A stretch of 64,000 nucleotides of DNA from AP-15 sp963736715 (GCA_963736715.1 CAVTQA010000047.1:124001-188000); one strand, 5' to 3'; counted from the stretch's first letter, positions 53,405 to 63,675 are shown. Translations and numbers: made by a program. Notes: generated from the letters alone by a model not told the origin.

Positions 53405-54820
53405 ATGGACATCGAGAGGGCGCTGGAGCGGATCAAGGCGGCGGTCGGGCCGCGCGGCTGGATCGCCGATCCGGCAGAGCAGGAACCCTACCTGGTCGAG
53501 GCGCGGCGGCTGTGGCGCGGCGCCACCCGGCTCGTCGTCCGGCCGGCTTCGACCGAGGAGGTCGCGGCGGTGGTGCGGATCTGCGCCGACGCGAAATTGC
53601 CGATCGTGCCGCAAGGCGGCAATACAGGCCTCGTCGGCGGCGGCGTCCCGCCCGAGGACGGACAGAACATCGTCCTCGCCCTTGGCCGGATGAACCGCAT
53701 CCGCGCGATCGACCCGGTCAATTTCACGATGACGGTGGAGGCCGGTTGTATCCTCGCCCACTTGCATCAAGCGGCGGCCGAGGTCGACCGGTTGTTCCCG
53801 CTCAGCCTCGGCGCCGAGGGCAGCTGCCAGATCGGCGGCAATCTGTCGACCAATGCCGGCGGCATCGCGGTGCTGCGCTACGGCAATACGCGCGAACTGG
53901 CGTTGGGCGTTGAGGTCGTATTGCCGGATGGGCGGATCTGGGACGGGCTGCGCGGCCTGCGCAAGGACAATACCGGCTACGACCTGAAGCAGCTCTTCAT
54001 CGGCGGCGAAGGCACGCTCGGGATCATCACCGCCGCGACTTTAAAGCTGTTCCCGAAACCGCGGGAAATCGAGACCGCCTTTCTCGGGCTCAGCCGGGTC
54101 GAGGATGTCATGGCGCTCTTTGCCCGCGCCCGCGCGGCGACCGCCGATCAGCTCACCGCCTTCGAGCTGATCCCGCGCGCCGCACTCGATCTGGCGCTCG
54201 TCCACATATCCGGGACCATCGATCCGCTCGCCAAGCCGCATCCCTGGTACGTCTTGCTCGAAATGGCGTCGAGCGCGACCGAAAGCGGGCTGCGCGCGCT
54301 TTTGGACAGGCTGCTGGAGACTGCGCTCGACGAAGGTCTCGTCGCCGACGGGGTCATTGCCGAGAGCGGTCAGCAAGCGAAGCAGCTCTGGCGCATTCGC
54401 GAGGCGATTGTCGAGGCGCAGCTCTATTCCGGCTCGATCAAGCACGACGTCTCGGTACCGGTGAGCAAGGTCGCCGACTTTATCATCCGCGCCACCGCCA
54501 GGGTGACCGAACGGCTGCCCGGCATTCGGCCGATGGTCTTTGGGCATGTCGGGGACGGCAACATCCACTTCAATCTGACCCAGCCGGAAGGCGCCGATAC
54601 GGCGGCCTATCTTGCGCGCTGGCAGGAGTTCAACGACATCGTCCACGGTGTGGTGTGCGAGCTGCGCGGGTCGATCAGCGCCGAGCATGGCGTCGGCCGC
54701 CTGAAGCGCGACGAGATCACCCATTACAAATCACCGATCGAGATCGAGCTGATGCGCCGCGTCAAACGCGCCCTCGATCCCGACAACATCATGAACCCCG
54801 GCAAACTCGTCAGCTTGTGA
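53405..54820 (+). CDS. FAD-linked oxidase (GlcD/D-2-hydroxyglutarate dehydrogenase-like)
   Basis: A 471-residue VAO-fold flavoprotein. IVPQGGNTGLVGGGVPPEDG and the adjacent glycine-rich QIGGNLSTNAGG bind FAD, and the C-terminal FGHVGDGNIHFNLTQPEG and EHGVGRLKRDEI are those of the D-lactate/D-2-hydroxyglutarate dehydrogenase group. It oxidises a D-2-hydroxy acid and passes electrons to a quinone or ETF. The substrate is not determined. It starts nine bases after pyrC. Confidence 0.88.
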   Translation: MDIERALERIKAAVGPRGWIADPAEQEPYLVEARRLWRGATRLVVRPASTEEVAAVVRICADAKLPIVPQGGNTGLVGGGVPPEDGQNIVLALGRMNRIRAIDPVNFTMTVEAGCILAHLHQAAAEVDRLFPLSLGAEGSCQIGGNLSTNAGGIAVLRYGNTRELALGVEVVLPDGRIWDGLRGLRKDNTGYDLKQLFIGGEGTLGIITAATLKLFPKPREIETAFLGLSRVEDVMALFARARAATADQLTAFELIPRAALDLALVHISGTIDPLAKPHPWYVLLEMASSATESGLRALLDRLLETALDEGLVADGVIAESGQQAKQLWRIREAIVEAQLYSGSIKHDVSVPVSKVADFIIRATARVTERLPGIRPMVFGHVGDGNIHFNLTQPEGADTAAYLARWQEFNDIVHGVVCELRGSISAEHGVGRLKRDEITHYKSPIEIELMRRVKRALDPDNIMNPGKLVSL

Positions 54821-54849
54821 AATTGCCCTAAAATGAAGTCACCCTACCA

Positions 54850-54928
54850 CGTCACCCCCGCGGAAAGCGGGGGTCCAGAGCAGCCGCTGCGGCCTTTCCT
54901 CCCTGGCTTCCCGCTTCCGCGGGAATGA
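54850..54928. repeat. Dispersed palindromic element
   Basis: CGTCACCCCCGCGGAAAGCG at the left and CTTCCGCGGGAATGACG at the right form an inverted repeat around a GCAGCCGCTGC-like centre. Similar 'CCCGCGGAAGCGGG' repeats are common in alphaproteobacteria. It lies just upstream of the MbfA start. Confidence 0.65.
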
Positions 54929-54942
54929 CGGGTGTTAGAGAG

Positions 54943-56073
54943 ATGCCCGAGGAAGATCCGCGCCAGCGCTACAAGGCCAATCTGCAGGGGGAGGTCGACA
55001 GCGCCTCGCTCTACCGAACGCTGTCGCAGACCGAGAAGAACCCCGAGCTGGCCCAGGTTTATGCTCGCCTCGGCGCGGTCGAGGAGGCGCATGCCGAGTT
55101 CTGGAAACGCAAGATCGGGGCGATCGGCCAGCGCGTGCCCAGCCTGCGGCCGAGCTTCCGGACACGGGCACTCGCCTGGCTGGCGCGCCGTTTTGGTCCG
55201 GCCTTCGTCCTGCCGAGCATTAATGCGCTCGAGCAGCTGGACAGCGGCAGCTATGACACTCAGCCGGAGGCCGTTGCCGGCGGGCTGCCCGCGGCCGAGC
55301 GCTCGCACGCCCGCATCATCGAAGCCCTGGCGGCGCCGTCGCCGGGCGGGTTCAGCGGCGCGACGATCGCCCGGCTGGAAGGCCGCCACCGCGGCCTGGC
55401 CGGGAACGCTCTGAGGGCCGCCGTGCTCGGCGCCAATGACGGGCTGTGCTCCAATCTGAGCCTGGTGATGGGCGTCGCCGGCGCCGATCTCGCCCCTCAT
55501 GCCATCCTCGTCACCGGCCTGGCGGGGCTACTGGCCGGCTCTTGCTCTATGGCTTTGGGCGAATGGCTGTCGGTCAGCACGACCCGCGAATCCTATCAGC
55601 GGCAAATCAAGACCGAGGCCGACGAGCTGGAGCAGGTGCCCGAGGAGGAAGAAGAAGAGCTGGCGCTGATCTATCAGGCCAAAGGTCTCCCCGAGGACCA
55701 GGCGAAAGTGCTGGCGCAACGGCTGATCGCCAACAAGGAAACTGCCCTCGACACGCTCGTTCGCGAGGAGCTCGGGATCGACCCGGACGTGCTCGGCGGC
55801 TCGGCCTGGGCCGCCGCCGGGACCTCCTTCCTGCTGTTCGCAATCGGCGCGATCTTCCCGGTCGCCCCCTATTTTGTGGTGGCCGGGCTGCCGGCGGTGA
55901 TCGCCAGCCTCGCGGCGAGCGGGTTGGCGCTGTTTCTGATCGGCGCCGGCACAACCTTGTTCACCGGCCTTGGGGTATGGTTCTCCGGACTGCGCCAATT
56001 GCTGATCGGCTTTGCCGCCGCCGGTGCGACCTATGGCGTAGGCAAGCTGATCGGCGCCGCAATCACGGGTTGA
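54943..56073 (+). CDS. mbfA: Membrane-bound ferritin MbfA (rubrerythrin-like plus VIT1-like transporter)
   Basis: A 376-residue fusion. Residues 1-130 are a rubrerythrin/ferritin-like diiron domain, SASLYRTLSQTEKNPELAQV and AVEEAHAEFWKRKIGAIG carrying its Glu/His ligands. Residues 145-376 are a VIT1/CCC1-type iron transporter (LRAAVLGANDGLCSNLSLVM, LLAGSCSMALGEWLSVSTTR) with C-terminal helices. Such proteins export iron in alphaproteobacteria. ATG 54943 was chosen; the ATG at 54925 lies inside a repeat. The gene ends by overlapping the DUF882 gene by 11 bases. Confidence 0.88.
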   Translation: MPEEDPRQRYKANLQGEVDSASLYRTLSQTEKNPELAQVYARLGAVEEAHAEFWKRKIGAIGQRVPSLRPSFRTRALAWLARRFGPAFVLPSINALEQLDSGSYDTQPEAVAGGLPAAERSHARIIEALAAPSPGGFSGATIARLEGRHRGLAGNALRAAVLGANDGLCSNLSLVMGVAGADLAPHAILVTGLAGLLAGSCSMALGEWLSVSTTRESYQRQIKTEADELEQVPEEEEEELALIYQAKGLPEDQAKVLAQRLIANKETALDTLVREELGIDPDVLGGSAWAAAGTSFLLFAIGAIFPVAPYFVVAGLPAVIASLAASGLALFLIGAGTTLFTGLGVWFSGLRQLLIGFAAAGATYGVGKLIGAAITG

Positions 56074-56791
56074 GGCGCAGGCTTCTAGTGCGGACGAGGA
56101 ATTCCGCGCGGGCGAGCTGGCGCTGCAACCCGAGCCGTTCGGTCACCGTCAGCGGCTGCCATGCACCGCCGCCGAGCAGCTGATGGTTGCCCTCGCCAGC
56201 TTTGCCGACCATCCGCAGGCGCTGGCCGTCAAACACCAGGAGGCCGTCGAGCCCGCGTTCGTCGAGCGTCCAATTCCGCACCGGTCCGGTATCGATGTGG
56301 ATAAAGCCGGAATGTGGGTACCACCCGACGCCGCCGCGCTCCATCGCGCGGGCCTTTGTCATTGCCTCGGGGAGATTCGAGTCGACACGTATGTCAAGCG
56401 CGCGGCCGAGGATATGCTGGCTATGCTCGGCGACACCGAACATGGTGCGGGCGAGCATCGCGTTGGTTTCGGCCGTGCGATAAGCCGACAATATCGTGGC
56501 TTTGGTCTGGCCTACCGAATCCAGAACATCGGTCAAGAAGTCGATGACCCCGACATCGATCTCCGTTTTTTCGCCGGAATGATGGTCGCGCAAGAAAACA
56601 CAAAGCTCGTCGATGACCCGCGGGATCGGACCTTGGTCGTTGCGGTACGCACCGTCGAAGGTCTCGCCAGTATGGCAGTTGACCAGGCGCAGCCGGCGCA
56701 GGGCCATTGGCGGACGGGCGACCGCGTGTGCTATCGTGGGCCACGCTGCGGCAAATCCGGTCATCAAGGATAGAAACAGCCGACGATCCAT
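56063..56791 (-). CDS. DUF882 peptidase M15-like protein (YcbK/MepK family)
   Basis: A 242-residue periplasmic protein with a leader containing paired Arg (MDRRLFLSLMTGFAAAWPTI, signal cleavage after AHA) that may be Tat-dependent. The zinc peptidase motifs are SQHILGRALDIRV and GFIHIDTGPVRNW (HxD), preceded by ILSAYRT. This family hydrolyses peptidoglycan crosslinks (MepK in E. coli). ATG 56791 was chosen since it starts the leader. Convergent with mbfA. Confidence 0.88.
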   Translation of the reverse strand: MDRRLFLSLMTGFAAAWPTIAHAVARPPMALRRLRLVNCHTGETFDGAYRNDQGPIPRVIDELCVFLRDHHSGEKTEIDVGVIDFLTDVLDSVGQTKATILSAYRTAETNAMLARTMFGVAEHSQHILGRALDIRVDSNLPEAMTKARAMERGGVGWYPHSGFIHIDTGPVRNWTLDERGLDGLLVFDGQRLRMVGKAGEGNHQLLGGGAWQPLTVTERLGLQRQLARAEFLVRTRSLRLNP

Positions 56792-56947
56792 TGCCTTTTC
56801 GGTTCTCGCGCAATCACCTGAAAACGGCATCGCCGGCATTACCGGAAATTCCGTAAACGGCAGGGTCTGCTGGACGCCCGGGCCGAGCCGGACATGACGA
56901 GGAGAAAGGTCAGCGGATAAAAGGCGCAGACTTCCCTTCGGTCAAGC

Positions 56948-59447
56948 TTAAAATCTCTTCAGCAGTCGATCGATGTAGTCGAGCTCGATTTCCGGACGAG
57001 AGCGCTCGCCGGCGCGGCGGCGCAGTTCGTCCAGGATTTCGCGGGCTTTTTGTAGAGTATTCTGGTCGGGGATTTTGACGTCGCCCTGATCGTAGGTTCC
57101 GTTATTCGATAACGGCCGGCCTAAGGGATCGCGCTCGGCTCGGTCGCGCGGCGTCCCGTCGGTGGCGCCGACTTCGTCATCGTTCGGGTTGCCCCATTGG
57201 CCCTGCATGCGGCGCTGCATCTGCTGGGCAAAGTCGCGCGCCGCCTGCTGCAATTGGTCGAGCGCCTCGGTCTGCGGGCCAATCGCCTCGCCGGGCTGCC
57301 GGCGCTGCAACGCCTCGGTGGCGTCGCGCATCGCCCGTTCGGCACGGCCCAACGGCTCGGGGATGTCGCCAAGCCCGTCGCCCAGCCGGCGCATCATCTC
57401 GCCGAGCATGCGGCGCAGCCCCTCCTGCTGCCCTGCGGCATCGCCCAGCTGGCCGTTGGGATCCGGCTGGTCGCCCCCTCCTTGCTGCTGTCCGGGCTGC
57501 TGTCCCTGCTGCTGGCCGCGCTGCCCCATGCGGCCTTGTTGACCCTGTTGGCCTTGCTGCTGTTGGGCGCGGAAGCTGCGGTCGAGCAGCTGTTGCTGAC
57601 GCTGCATCAGCTCGCGCATGTTGCGCATCATCTGCTGCGCCTCGCTCGAACCCTGCTGCGGCATCTGCCCGGGTCTCGCCATGCGCAGGTTTTCGAGCAT
57701 GTTCTGCAATTGCGACAACAGCTCGCGGGCCTGGTCGCGCGCGCCGTTGCGGGCGAGGTCCCGCGCGCGGTCGAGCATGCGCTGCAAATCGCGGCTGCTG
57801 ATGACCTTGGAAGGGTCGATCGGCTGCTGAAACTGCTCGGGATTCCGCGCCATGTTTTCGGCGAGCGCCTGCAGATAGCGGTCGAGCGCCTGCTGCAGCT
57901 CCTTCATCAGGCGATCGATCTCCGCGTCCGGCGCATTTTTTGCGAGCGCGTCTTGGAGATCTTGCTGCAGGCGCCGCATCTCACGCTCGGCGAGCGACAT
58001 GCGTCCATCCTCGATGCGCAGGGCGGTGTCCCACAGCAGTTGCTGCACTTCGGCTATCGAATTTGCGTCGTTGTTGATCCGCAGACGCTCCTCGGCAAGG
58101 CGCATGCCGAGGAAGGCCACGGTGTCGTCGCGGTAAAGCTGCGGCCGCTCGCGCAGATCGCTGAGCGTATCGGCTACCGCCAGTCGCGACCCGGGGTCGG
58201 TCGCCAGCTCCTTGCGCTGGTCGATGATTGCGCGGGCGACCGGGTGCTCGAATTTGCGCTCGGGCAGCTTGATCCGGACCGGCTCGCTTTCGCCCGTCTG
58301 GCCGAGAGCGTCGGTAGCGACGAGGCGGATCTCGACCGGTAGGCCGGCCCAGGGATGCGGCGACAAATCGTGATAGCTGGTGGCTTGCGCTTCTTTCAGG
58401 TGCAGCCCCGGCAAAGGCATGTCGAGCTCGATGGTCTCGGCGGGGCTGCCGCCCTCGCGCCGGATCACCGCCTTAGCCGATTCGACCCCGTAATCATCGC
58501 TCGCCTGATAATCGATGCGCAGTGCGGCATGCGGCGTGCCCTCCGGGGTCTTTGCGAAGGCGATCTTGGGCGGGTTGTCCGGGATGATCTCGATCTGCCA
58601 GTTGCCGAGCGCCGCGCCAGCCTGCGTCACAGCGAGCTGCTTGCCGGAGTTCAAGGTTGCCGCGGCCCGGAAGTTCTGCTTGTCGACCGCATCGAAATCG
58701 CGGCTCTCCCCGTCGATCGCGAGGCGCGGCACCGCCTGGCCGCCATGCACCTGGGCGAGCAGCTTGCTGCCGGTCGGGATGCGCAAGGTCTCGGTGGTTT
58801 CCGGACGCAAGAATTGCGGCGCCAGCCCGGTATAGTCGGGCGGCGTTATCCAGGCGTCGAGGCTTGCGGCGGCGATACCCGACCTTCCGGCGATGTCGGG
58901 TTTGAAGGCCCGGACGAGGCGATCGCGCCAGTCAGCGCCGGCATCGATAGCAGCGAGCAGCAACAGGATCGCCAGGACGGCGCGCAAACCCCGTCGGATC
59001 ACGGGCAGCGAACCCGGCCTGCGGCAGCCCGATCCGCAATCGGCGCGTCGCTGCTTCCATGCGCCGCCGGTGTGCTTCCCACAGCCCTGCCGACGCTGCG
59101 TCGAGGCGCCCGCTCGGCCGGTCGGCGAGAGCCTGCAGCGGCCGGTGTTGCAGCTCGCTTGCCTGCTCGATGCGGCGTCGCGCGGAGAAGGCATCGGGAA
59201 TGACGGCTCTGCCGAATGCCGCAGCCAAGCCGCTCGCGAAAGCGGCGCCGAGGCCGAGCAGAATTGCAGCGTGCAAAAGGCTCGGCAAATTCGGCAGGAC
59301 ATCGAACAAGCCGAGCACGAGAAACGTGCCGAGCGCGGCGAGCGCCGGCCAGCATGGCGGCCAGATACGCTCCCAAAGCAGCGCAAAACGGGCGAGCCGC
59401 AGCCGCATCGCAAAGCGGCTACCGGATAGCGACGAGCGGTCGGTCAT
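56948..59447 (-). pseudogene. DUF4175/TIGR02302-type membrane protein, one frameshift
   Basis: A large alphaproteobacterial protein (about 832 residues when corrected). The N-terminal membrane region (MTDRSSLSGSRFAMRLRLAR from ATG 59447, hydrophobic AALGTFLVLGLFDVLPNLPS) breaks frame at 59011-59012, where one A of AA is surplus; it resumes with LPVIRRGLRAVLAILLLLAA. Next come ITPPDYTGLAPQFLRPET, a strand-rich periplasmic part, then coiled coils and a Gln/Gly/Met-rich segment (about 57470-57560), ending with a charged C-terminus at 56948. Function is not established. lysA stop overlaps its ATG. Confidence 0.82.
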
Positions 59448-60775
59448 GCGGCACCTCGCCTTCGCACCGGGTCCTCGGCCCTATCGGGGAGCCCGCCGGG
59501 AACACCATTGGGGGAAAGCCATTGGGGAATGGTATCTAGAGACAGGAGCGCGTCATAGCTCGGCCGCGCCCGGATGACGGAAAAACGCTGGCCCGCAACC
59601 AGCACTTCCGGGACCAGTAACCGGCTGTTGTAGGTCGTGCTCATGACCGCGCCATAGGCCCCCGCCGCCGTGAAGGCGAGGAGGTCGCCCTCGGCGAATG
59701 GCGGTAGCTCTCGGTCGACCGCAAAGGTGTCGCCGGTTTCGCACACCGGCCCGACGACATCCGCCGGCGTAAGCGAAGCATCGGCCTCGGGGAGACGAAC
59801 CGGGACAATGTCATGCCACGCATCGTAAAGAGCCGGACGGATCAAATCGTTCATCGCGGCGTCGACGATGACGAAACGCCTGGTGCTGCCCTCCTTTACG
59901 TAGAGCACCTGCGAGACAAGCAGCCCAGCCGCCGCCGTCAGCACCCGACCCGGCTCGAACGCCAGAGTGAGCCCGAGCGTGCCGAAGATGTCGCGCACAA
60001 GCCTCGCATAGCTCAGCGGCTCCGGCGGGCGCTCCGCATGGTAGCGGACGCCGATCCCGCCGCCGAGATCCAAACGCGCGACGGGAAACCCGAGAGCGCG
60101 CAATTCGAGGACCAGCTCGGCAACCCGCTCGAAGGCGCGCCGATAGGGCTCGAGATCGGTCAGCTGCGAGCCGATGTGCACCGCGAGCCCGATCGGCTCG
60201 ATGCCGGGAAGTTGGCCGGCGAGCTCGAACGCGGCAACCGCCTCGTCGAGTTCAATACCGAATTTGTTTTCCTTCCGGCCGGTCGAAATCTTGAAGTGGG
60301 TGTGCGCATCGACATCCGGGTTTACCCGGATCGCGATGCGCGCGATCCGACCTTGGGCGCTGGTGACTTCGCTCAGGCGGCGCAGCTCGGGCACCAACTC
60401 GACATTGATCTGATGAATACCGGCATCGAGCGCCGCCCGCATCTCCGCCGCCGTTTTGCCGACCCCGGAGAAGATGATCCGCTCTGGCGGCACGCCGGCG
60501 GCGAGCGCGCGGCGCAGCTCCCCCTCGGAGACGACGTCGGCCCCCGCGCCCAGACCAGCCATGAGGCGGAGCACGGCGAGGTTCGAGTTTGCCTTGACGG
60601 CATAGCAGATCAGCGGCCGCTCGGGTAGAAACGCATCGGCAAACCGGCGGTATTGCGCGGTGAACCCGGCGGCCGAGTAGAGGTAGAACGGAGTGCCGAC
60701 CGCCGCCGCGATGCGCGCCACCGGCAGCTCTTCGGCGTACAGCTCGCCGCCGCGATAGTGAAAAAAATTACTCAC
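59444..60775 (-). CDS. lysA: Diaminopimelate decarboxylase
   Basis: A 443-residue PLP enzyme making lysine from meso-diaminopimelate. It has the PLP lysine in PLICYAVKANSNLAVLRLM, the Gly-rich ARLDLGGGIGVRYHAERP, FEPGRVLTAAAGLLV and the substrate Cys in VGPVCETGDTFAVDREL. The GTG at 60775 begins the family sequence (MSNFFHYRGGELYAEELP) and overlaps the lipoprotein stop by eight bases; the frame open to 60877 is spurious. Ends overlapping the DUF4175 start (ATGA). Confidence 0.93.
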   Translation of the reverse strand: MSNFFHYRGGELYAEELPVARIAAAVGTPFYLYSAAGFTAQYRRFADAFLPERPLICYAVKANSNLAVLRLMAGLGAGADVVSEGELRRALAAGVPPERIIFSGVGKTAAEMRAALDAGIHQINVELVPELRRLSEVTSAQGRIARIAIRVNPDVDAHTHFKISTGRKENKFGIELDEAVAAFELAGQLPGIEPIGLAVHIGSQLTDLEPYRRAFERVAELVLELRALGFPVARLDLGGGIGVRYHAERPPEPLSYARLVRDIFGTLGLTLAFEPGRVLTAAAGLLVSQVLYVKEGSTRRFVIVDAAMNDLIRPALYDAWHDIVPVRLPEADASLTPADVVGPVCETGDTFAVDRELPPFAEGDLLAFTAAGAYGAVMSTTYNSRLLVPEVLVAGQRFSVIRARPSYDALLSLDTIPQWLSPNGVPGGLPDRAEDPVRRRGAA

Positions 60776-60896
60776 TTGGATACGGCCGCGGATAGGTATC
60801 GGGTTCGTCTGGCGGGGCGGTCGGCGGACCCCGCTTGCCGCACCCCGCCAGCGCCATAATGAACACGCATAGAGCAATTCCGGCGAGCGCCCTCAT
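60768..60896 (-). CDS. lptM: Small lipoprotein LptM-like (YifL family)
   Basis: A 42-residue lipoprotein: MRALAGIALCVFIMALAGCG is a signal peptide with lipobox LAGC, and the mature part GKRGPPTAPPDEPDTYPRPY is Pro-rich. Such proteins sit directly before lysA throughout proteobacteria and assist LptD assembly. ATG 60896 was chosen; the frame open to 61004 begins inside a dispersed repeat. Overlaps lysA. Confidence 0.85.
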   Translation of the reverse strand: MRALAGIALCVFIMALAGCGKRGPPTAPPDEPDTYPRPYPSE

Positions 60897-60975
60897 CCGC
60901 CTCGCTGCGCTCGGCACCCTCTCCCGCAGTGCGGGAGAGGGGGGACCCCGGCGCGCCAGCGGCGGGGTGGGTGAG
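60890..60975. repeat. Dispersed GC-rich palindromic repeat between argH and lptM
   Basis: CCCTCATCCGCCTCGCTGCG and CACCCTCTCCCGCAGTGCGG with GGGAGAGGGGGG, the same family as at 18136-18215 and 28431-28508. It extends into the first codons of the lptM frame. Confidence 0.7.
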
Positions 60976-61000
60976 GGTACCAGCCTCGACGATCCGCCGC

Positions 61001-62401
61001 TCATTCCAAAAATCTCTTACGCGCTTCTTGGACCGCCGTGCGAACGCACTGCGGAGCGGTCCCGCCAAAGCTGGTCCGGCTCGCCACCGACCGGGCGGCA
61101 TCGAGCACATCATAGACGGCGTCGGTAATCGCCGACTCGACAGCCTGCAATTCTGCGAGCGGCAGTTCGGCGAGCGTGCAGCCTAGCGCTTCTGCGCGCT
61201 TGACGATCTGTCCCGTCGCGTGATGGGCGCGCCGGAAAGGCAGGCCCGCAGCGCGTACGAGCCAGTCGGCGAGATCGGTTGCAGTCGCAAAGCCGTGCTC
61301 GGCGGCGTCGCGCAGGCGTTCGCGGCAGGGCCGCATGTCGCGCACCATACCGGCCGTCGCCGCCAGGCCGAGTTCGAGGGCGTCGACAGCCTCAAAGACC
61401 GGGACTTTGTCCTCCTGCATATCCTTGCCATAGGCGAGCGGCAGGCCTTTCATCATCGTCAGCAAGGCAACGAGGGACCCGTTCAGCCGGCCGGTTTTGG
61501 CGCGCACCAGCTCGGCCGCGTCAGGGTTGCGCTTTTGCGGCATGATCGAGCTGCCGGTCGTGAATGCGTCGCTGAGACCAATGAAACCGAACTCGCTGCT
61601 GCACCAAAATACGATTTCTTCGGCGAAGCGCGACAGATGCATGCCGGCGATGGCCGTCGCGGCGAGAAATTCGATCGCAAAGTCCCGGTCGGATACGGCG
61701 TCGAGCGAGTTGGCGGCAGGACGGTCGAAGCCGAGCGCGGCGGCGGTCGCGTCACGATCGATCGGAAAGGAGGTCCCGGCGAGGGCCGCTGCGCCCAACG
61801 GCCACTCGTTGAGCCGGCGCCGGCAATCGGCGAGCCGGCCGCGGTCGCGCCCGAGCATCTCGACATAAGCCAGCAGGTGATGACCGAGGGTTACCGGTTG
61901 GGCGATCTGCAGATGCGTGTAGCCCGGCATCACTGTGGCGGCTTCCGACTCGGCGCGGTCGAGCAGCGCCTGCTGCAAGTCGCGCATACCCACATCGAGG
62001 CGGTCGATCGCGCCGCGCAGCCACAGCCGCAGATCGGTCGCGACCTGGTCGTTGCGCGAGCGCGCCGTGTGGAGGCGCCCCGCCGCCGGTCCGATCAGCG
62101 CGGCTAGCCGCGCTTCGATGTTCATGTGAATGTCTTCGAGTTCGGCACTGAACACAAAGCTGCCGCTTTCGATTTCCGACCTGATCTGCTCTAGACCGGC
62201 GGTGATCGCCGCGCCATCTTCCGGCGACAGGATGTTCTGCGTGACGAGCATCGCGCAATGCGCTTTCGAGGCCGCGATGTCTTCGGCGTAGAGACGCTTG
62301 TCGAAATCGATCGAGGCATTGATGTGCCGCATGATCTCAGCTGGACCGCCGGCAAAACGGCCGCCCCATAGCGAATTGGCTGGTTTGCTCGCGCCGGTCA
62401 T
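61001..62401 (-). CDS. argH: Argininosuccinate lyase
   Basis: A 466-residue lyase releasing arginine and fumarate. Complete with SLWGGRFAGGPAEIMRHIN, the ARSRNDQVATDLRLWLRG region, the TGSSIMPQKRNPDAAELVR signature (about 275-300, catalytic Ser), and its C-terminal helices. ATG 62401 lies 36 bases from the divergent TlpA-like gene. The order argH-lptM-lysA is the usual one in alphaproteobacteria. Confidence 0.95.
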   Translation of the reverse strand: MTGASKPANSLWGGRFAGGPAEIMRHINASIDFDKRLYAEDIAASKAHCAMLVTQNILSPEDGAAITAGLEQIRSEIESGSFVFSAELEDIHMNIEARLAALIGPAAGRLHTARSRNDQVATDLRLWLRGAIDRLDVGMRDLQQALLDRAESEAATVMPGYTHLQIAQPVTLGHHLLAYVEMLGRDRGRLADCRRRLNEWPLGAAALAGTSFPIDRDATAAALGFDRPAANSLDAVSDRDFAIEFLAATAIAGMHLSRFAEEIVFWCSSEFGFIGLSDAFTTGSSIMPQKRNPDAAELVRAKTGRLNGSLVALLTMMKGLPLAYGKDMQEDKVPVFEAVDALELGLAATAGMVRDMRPCRERLRDAAEHGFATATDLADWLVRAAGLPFRRAHHATGQIVKRAEALGCTLAELPLAELQAVESAITDAVYDVLDAARSVASRTSFGGTAPQCVRTAVQEARKRFLE

Positions 62402-62437
62402 TGGCCGCTCTTCCCGGCGCAGTGCGAGGACGAAACG

Positions 62438-63013
62438 ATGAGATCGACTATTGCTGCCGCTTTGATGTTCCTGCTCGTCTCACCTGTCCTCGGCGCGGCG
62501 GACGAGGGCGAGTCGGACGTGCCCGACCGAACCAAGCTCGGCGAGTTCGTGCCATCCTCGCAACCGTTTCCGGCGCCGGAAGTCTCGCTTGCCGATCCTA
62601 CCGGCCAGACGGTTGAACTCTCCGGGCTACGAGGCAAGCCCGTCATCGTCAATCTGTGGGCCACCTGGTGTGGGCCGTGTCTGCGCGAGATGCCCTCGCT
62701 CGAGCGGTTACAGTCCCGGCTGGGCGAGCGGATCGCGGTGCTTGCGGTATCCGAAGACCGCGGCGGCGACAAGGCCGTCGAACCATTCATCGCCAAACTC
62801 GGGCTCAAATCGGTCAAGGTCTATCTCGATCCCAAGAGCGAGGTCGGGCACGCCTTCGGGGCAAGGGGCTTGCCGACCAGCTTTCTGATCGACCGCGAAG
62901 GCAAGGTGCTCGGCCGCATTGAAGGTGCGGCGGAATGGGATTCACCCAAGATCCTCGGCGTCCTCGAGCCCCTCCTCTCCGGCAATGGCGTGGTCAAGGC
63001 CTCGTCCCGCTGA
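62438..63013 (+). CDS. TlpA-like periplasmic thioredoxin
   Basis: A 191-residue thiol:disulfide protein: signal peptide MRSTIAAALMFLLVSPVLGA, then VNLWATWCGPCLREMPSLER with active-site CGPC, then AVSEDRGGDKAVEPFIAKLG and the cis-Pro loop GARGLPTSFLIDREGKVLGR. Such proteins reduce periplasmic cysteines, often for cytochrome assembly. ATG 62438 begins the signal. Divergent from argH, its usual neighbour. Overlaps the esterase gene by 20 bases. Confidence 0.9.
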   Translation: MRSTIAAALMFLLVSPVLGAADEGESDVPDRTKLGEFVPSSQPFPAPEVSLADPTGQTVELSGLRGKPVIVNLWATWCGPCLREMPSLERLQSRLGERIAVLAVSEDRGGDKAVEPFIAKLGLKSVKVYLDPKSEVGHAFGARGLPTSFLIDREGKVLGRIEGAAEWDSPKILGVLEPLLSGNGVVKASSR

Positions 63014-63659
63014 GCACGTTCTTGAGAAACTGGCCGCCGCGCCGCAGCCCTTGGTCGTCGATCGAGTGGCCGATGCCGACCGAGGTTACCGTCTCCACCG
63101 GCACACCGGCCGCCCTGAGCGTGGTCTCCGCCGCGGCCAGTGAGCTGTACGGAACGAGCGGGTCTTCGGTGCCGTGAACCAAGAGGATGGGCGGGCGCGA
63201 GCGCAACTCGGTGGCCAGCAATTCCGGGGCGAGCAGCCGCCCCGAGAAGCCGACGATGCCGGCGACCGGCTCGGCGCGGCGAAGGCTGACAAACAGCGAC
63301 ATCATCGTGCCTTGCGAGAACCCGACCAGTGCCAATTCGCTGCTCTTAAGCCCCCGTTCTTCGAGGGCTTCGTCGATGAACGTGTCGAGGATCGGCGCGG
63401 CCGCCCGCACCCCGCCTAATACCGCCTCCGGACTGCGATCCTGCGAGCTGAACCATTGATAACCGTAGGGCGCCGTGTCGCAAGGGAACGGGGCGTTGGG
63501 CGAAAGGAATTCGGCCTCGGGCAGCAACCTCGCCCAATAGGGTGCGAGCCCGATCAGATCGTTGCCGTCCGCCCCGAGCCCATGCAGCAATATGACCAGA
63601 CGGCGCAGCTTGCCGCCCGAAGCGGGCGGGCGCGACGGTCCGGACAGACGAGGCATCAT
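62994..63659 (-). CDS. Phospholipase/carboxylesterase (alpha/beta hydrolase)
   Basis: A 221-residue esterase. Its nucleophile elbow is LALVGFSQGTMMSLFVSL (GFSQG), oxyanion region LVILLHGLGADGNDLIGLAP, Asp in ILLVHGTEDPLVPY and His in VGIGHSIDDQGL. This is the carboxylesterase family that includes bacterial YpfH-type and thioesterase-like enzymes. ATG 63659 (MMPRLSG). Divergent from gluQ across only 16 bases. Confidence 0.9.
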   Translation of the reverse strand: MMPRLSGPSRPPASGGKLRRLVILLHGLGADGNDLIGLAPYWARLLPEAEFLSPNAPFPCDTAPYGYQWFSSQDRSPEAVLGGVRAAAPILDTFIDEALEERGLKSSELALVGFSQGTMMSLFVSLRRAEPVAGIVGFSGRLLAPELLATELRSRPPILLVHGTEDPLVPYSSLAAAETTLRAAGVPVETVTSVGIGHSIDDQGLRRGGQFLKNVLSGTRP

Positions 63660-63675
63660 CGGCGCGGTCCTTCGA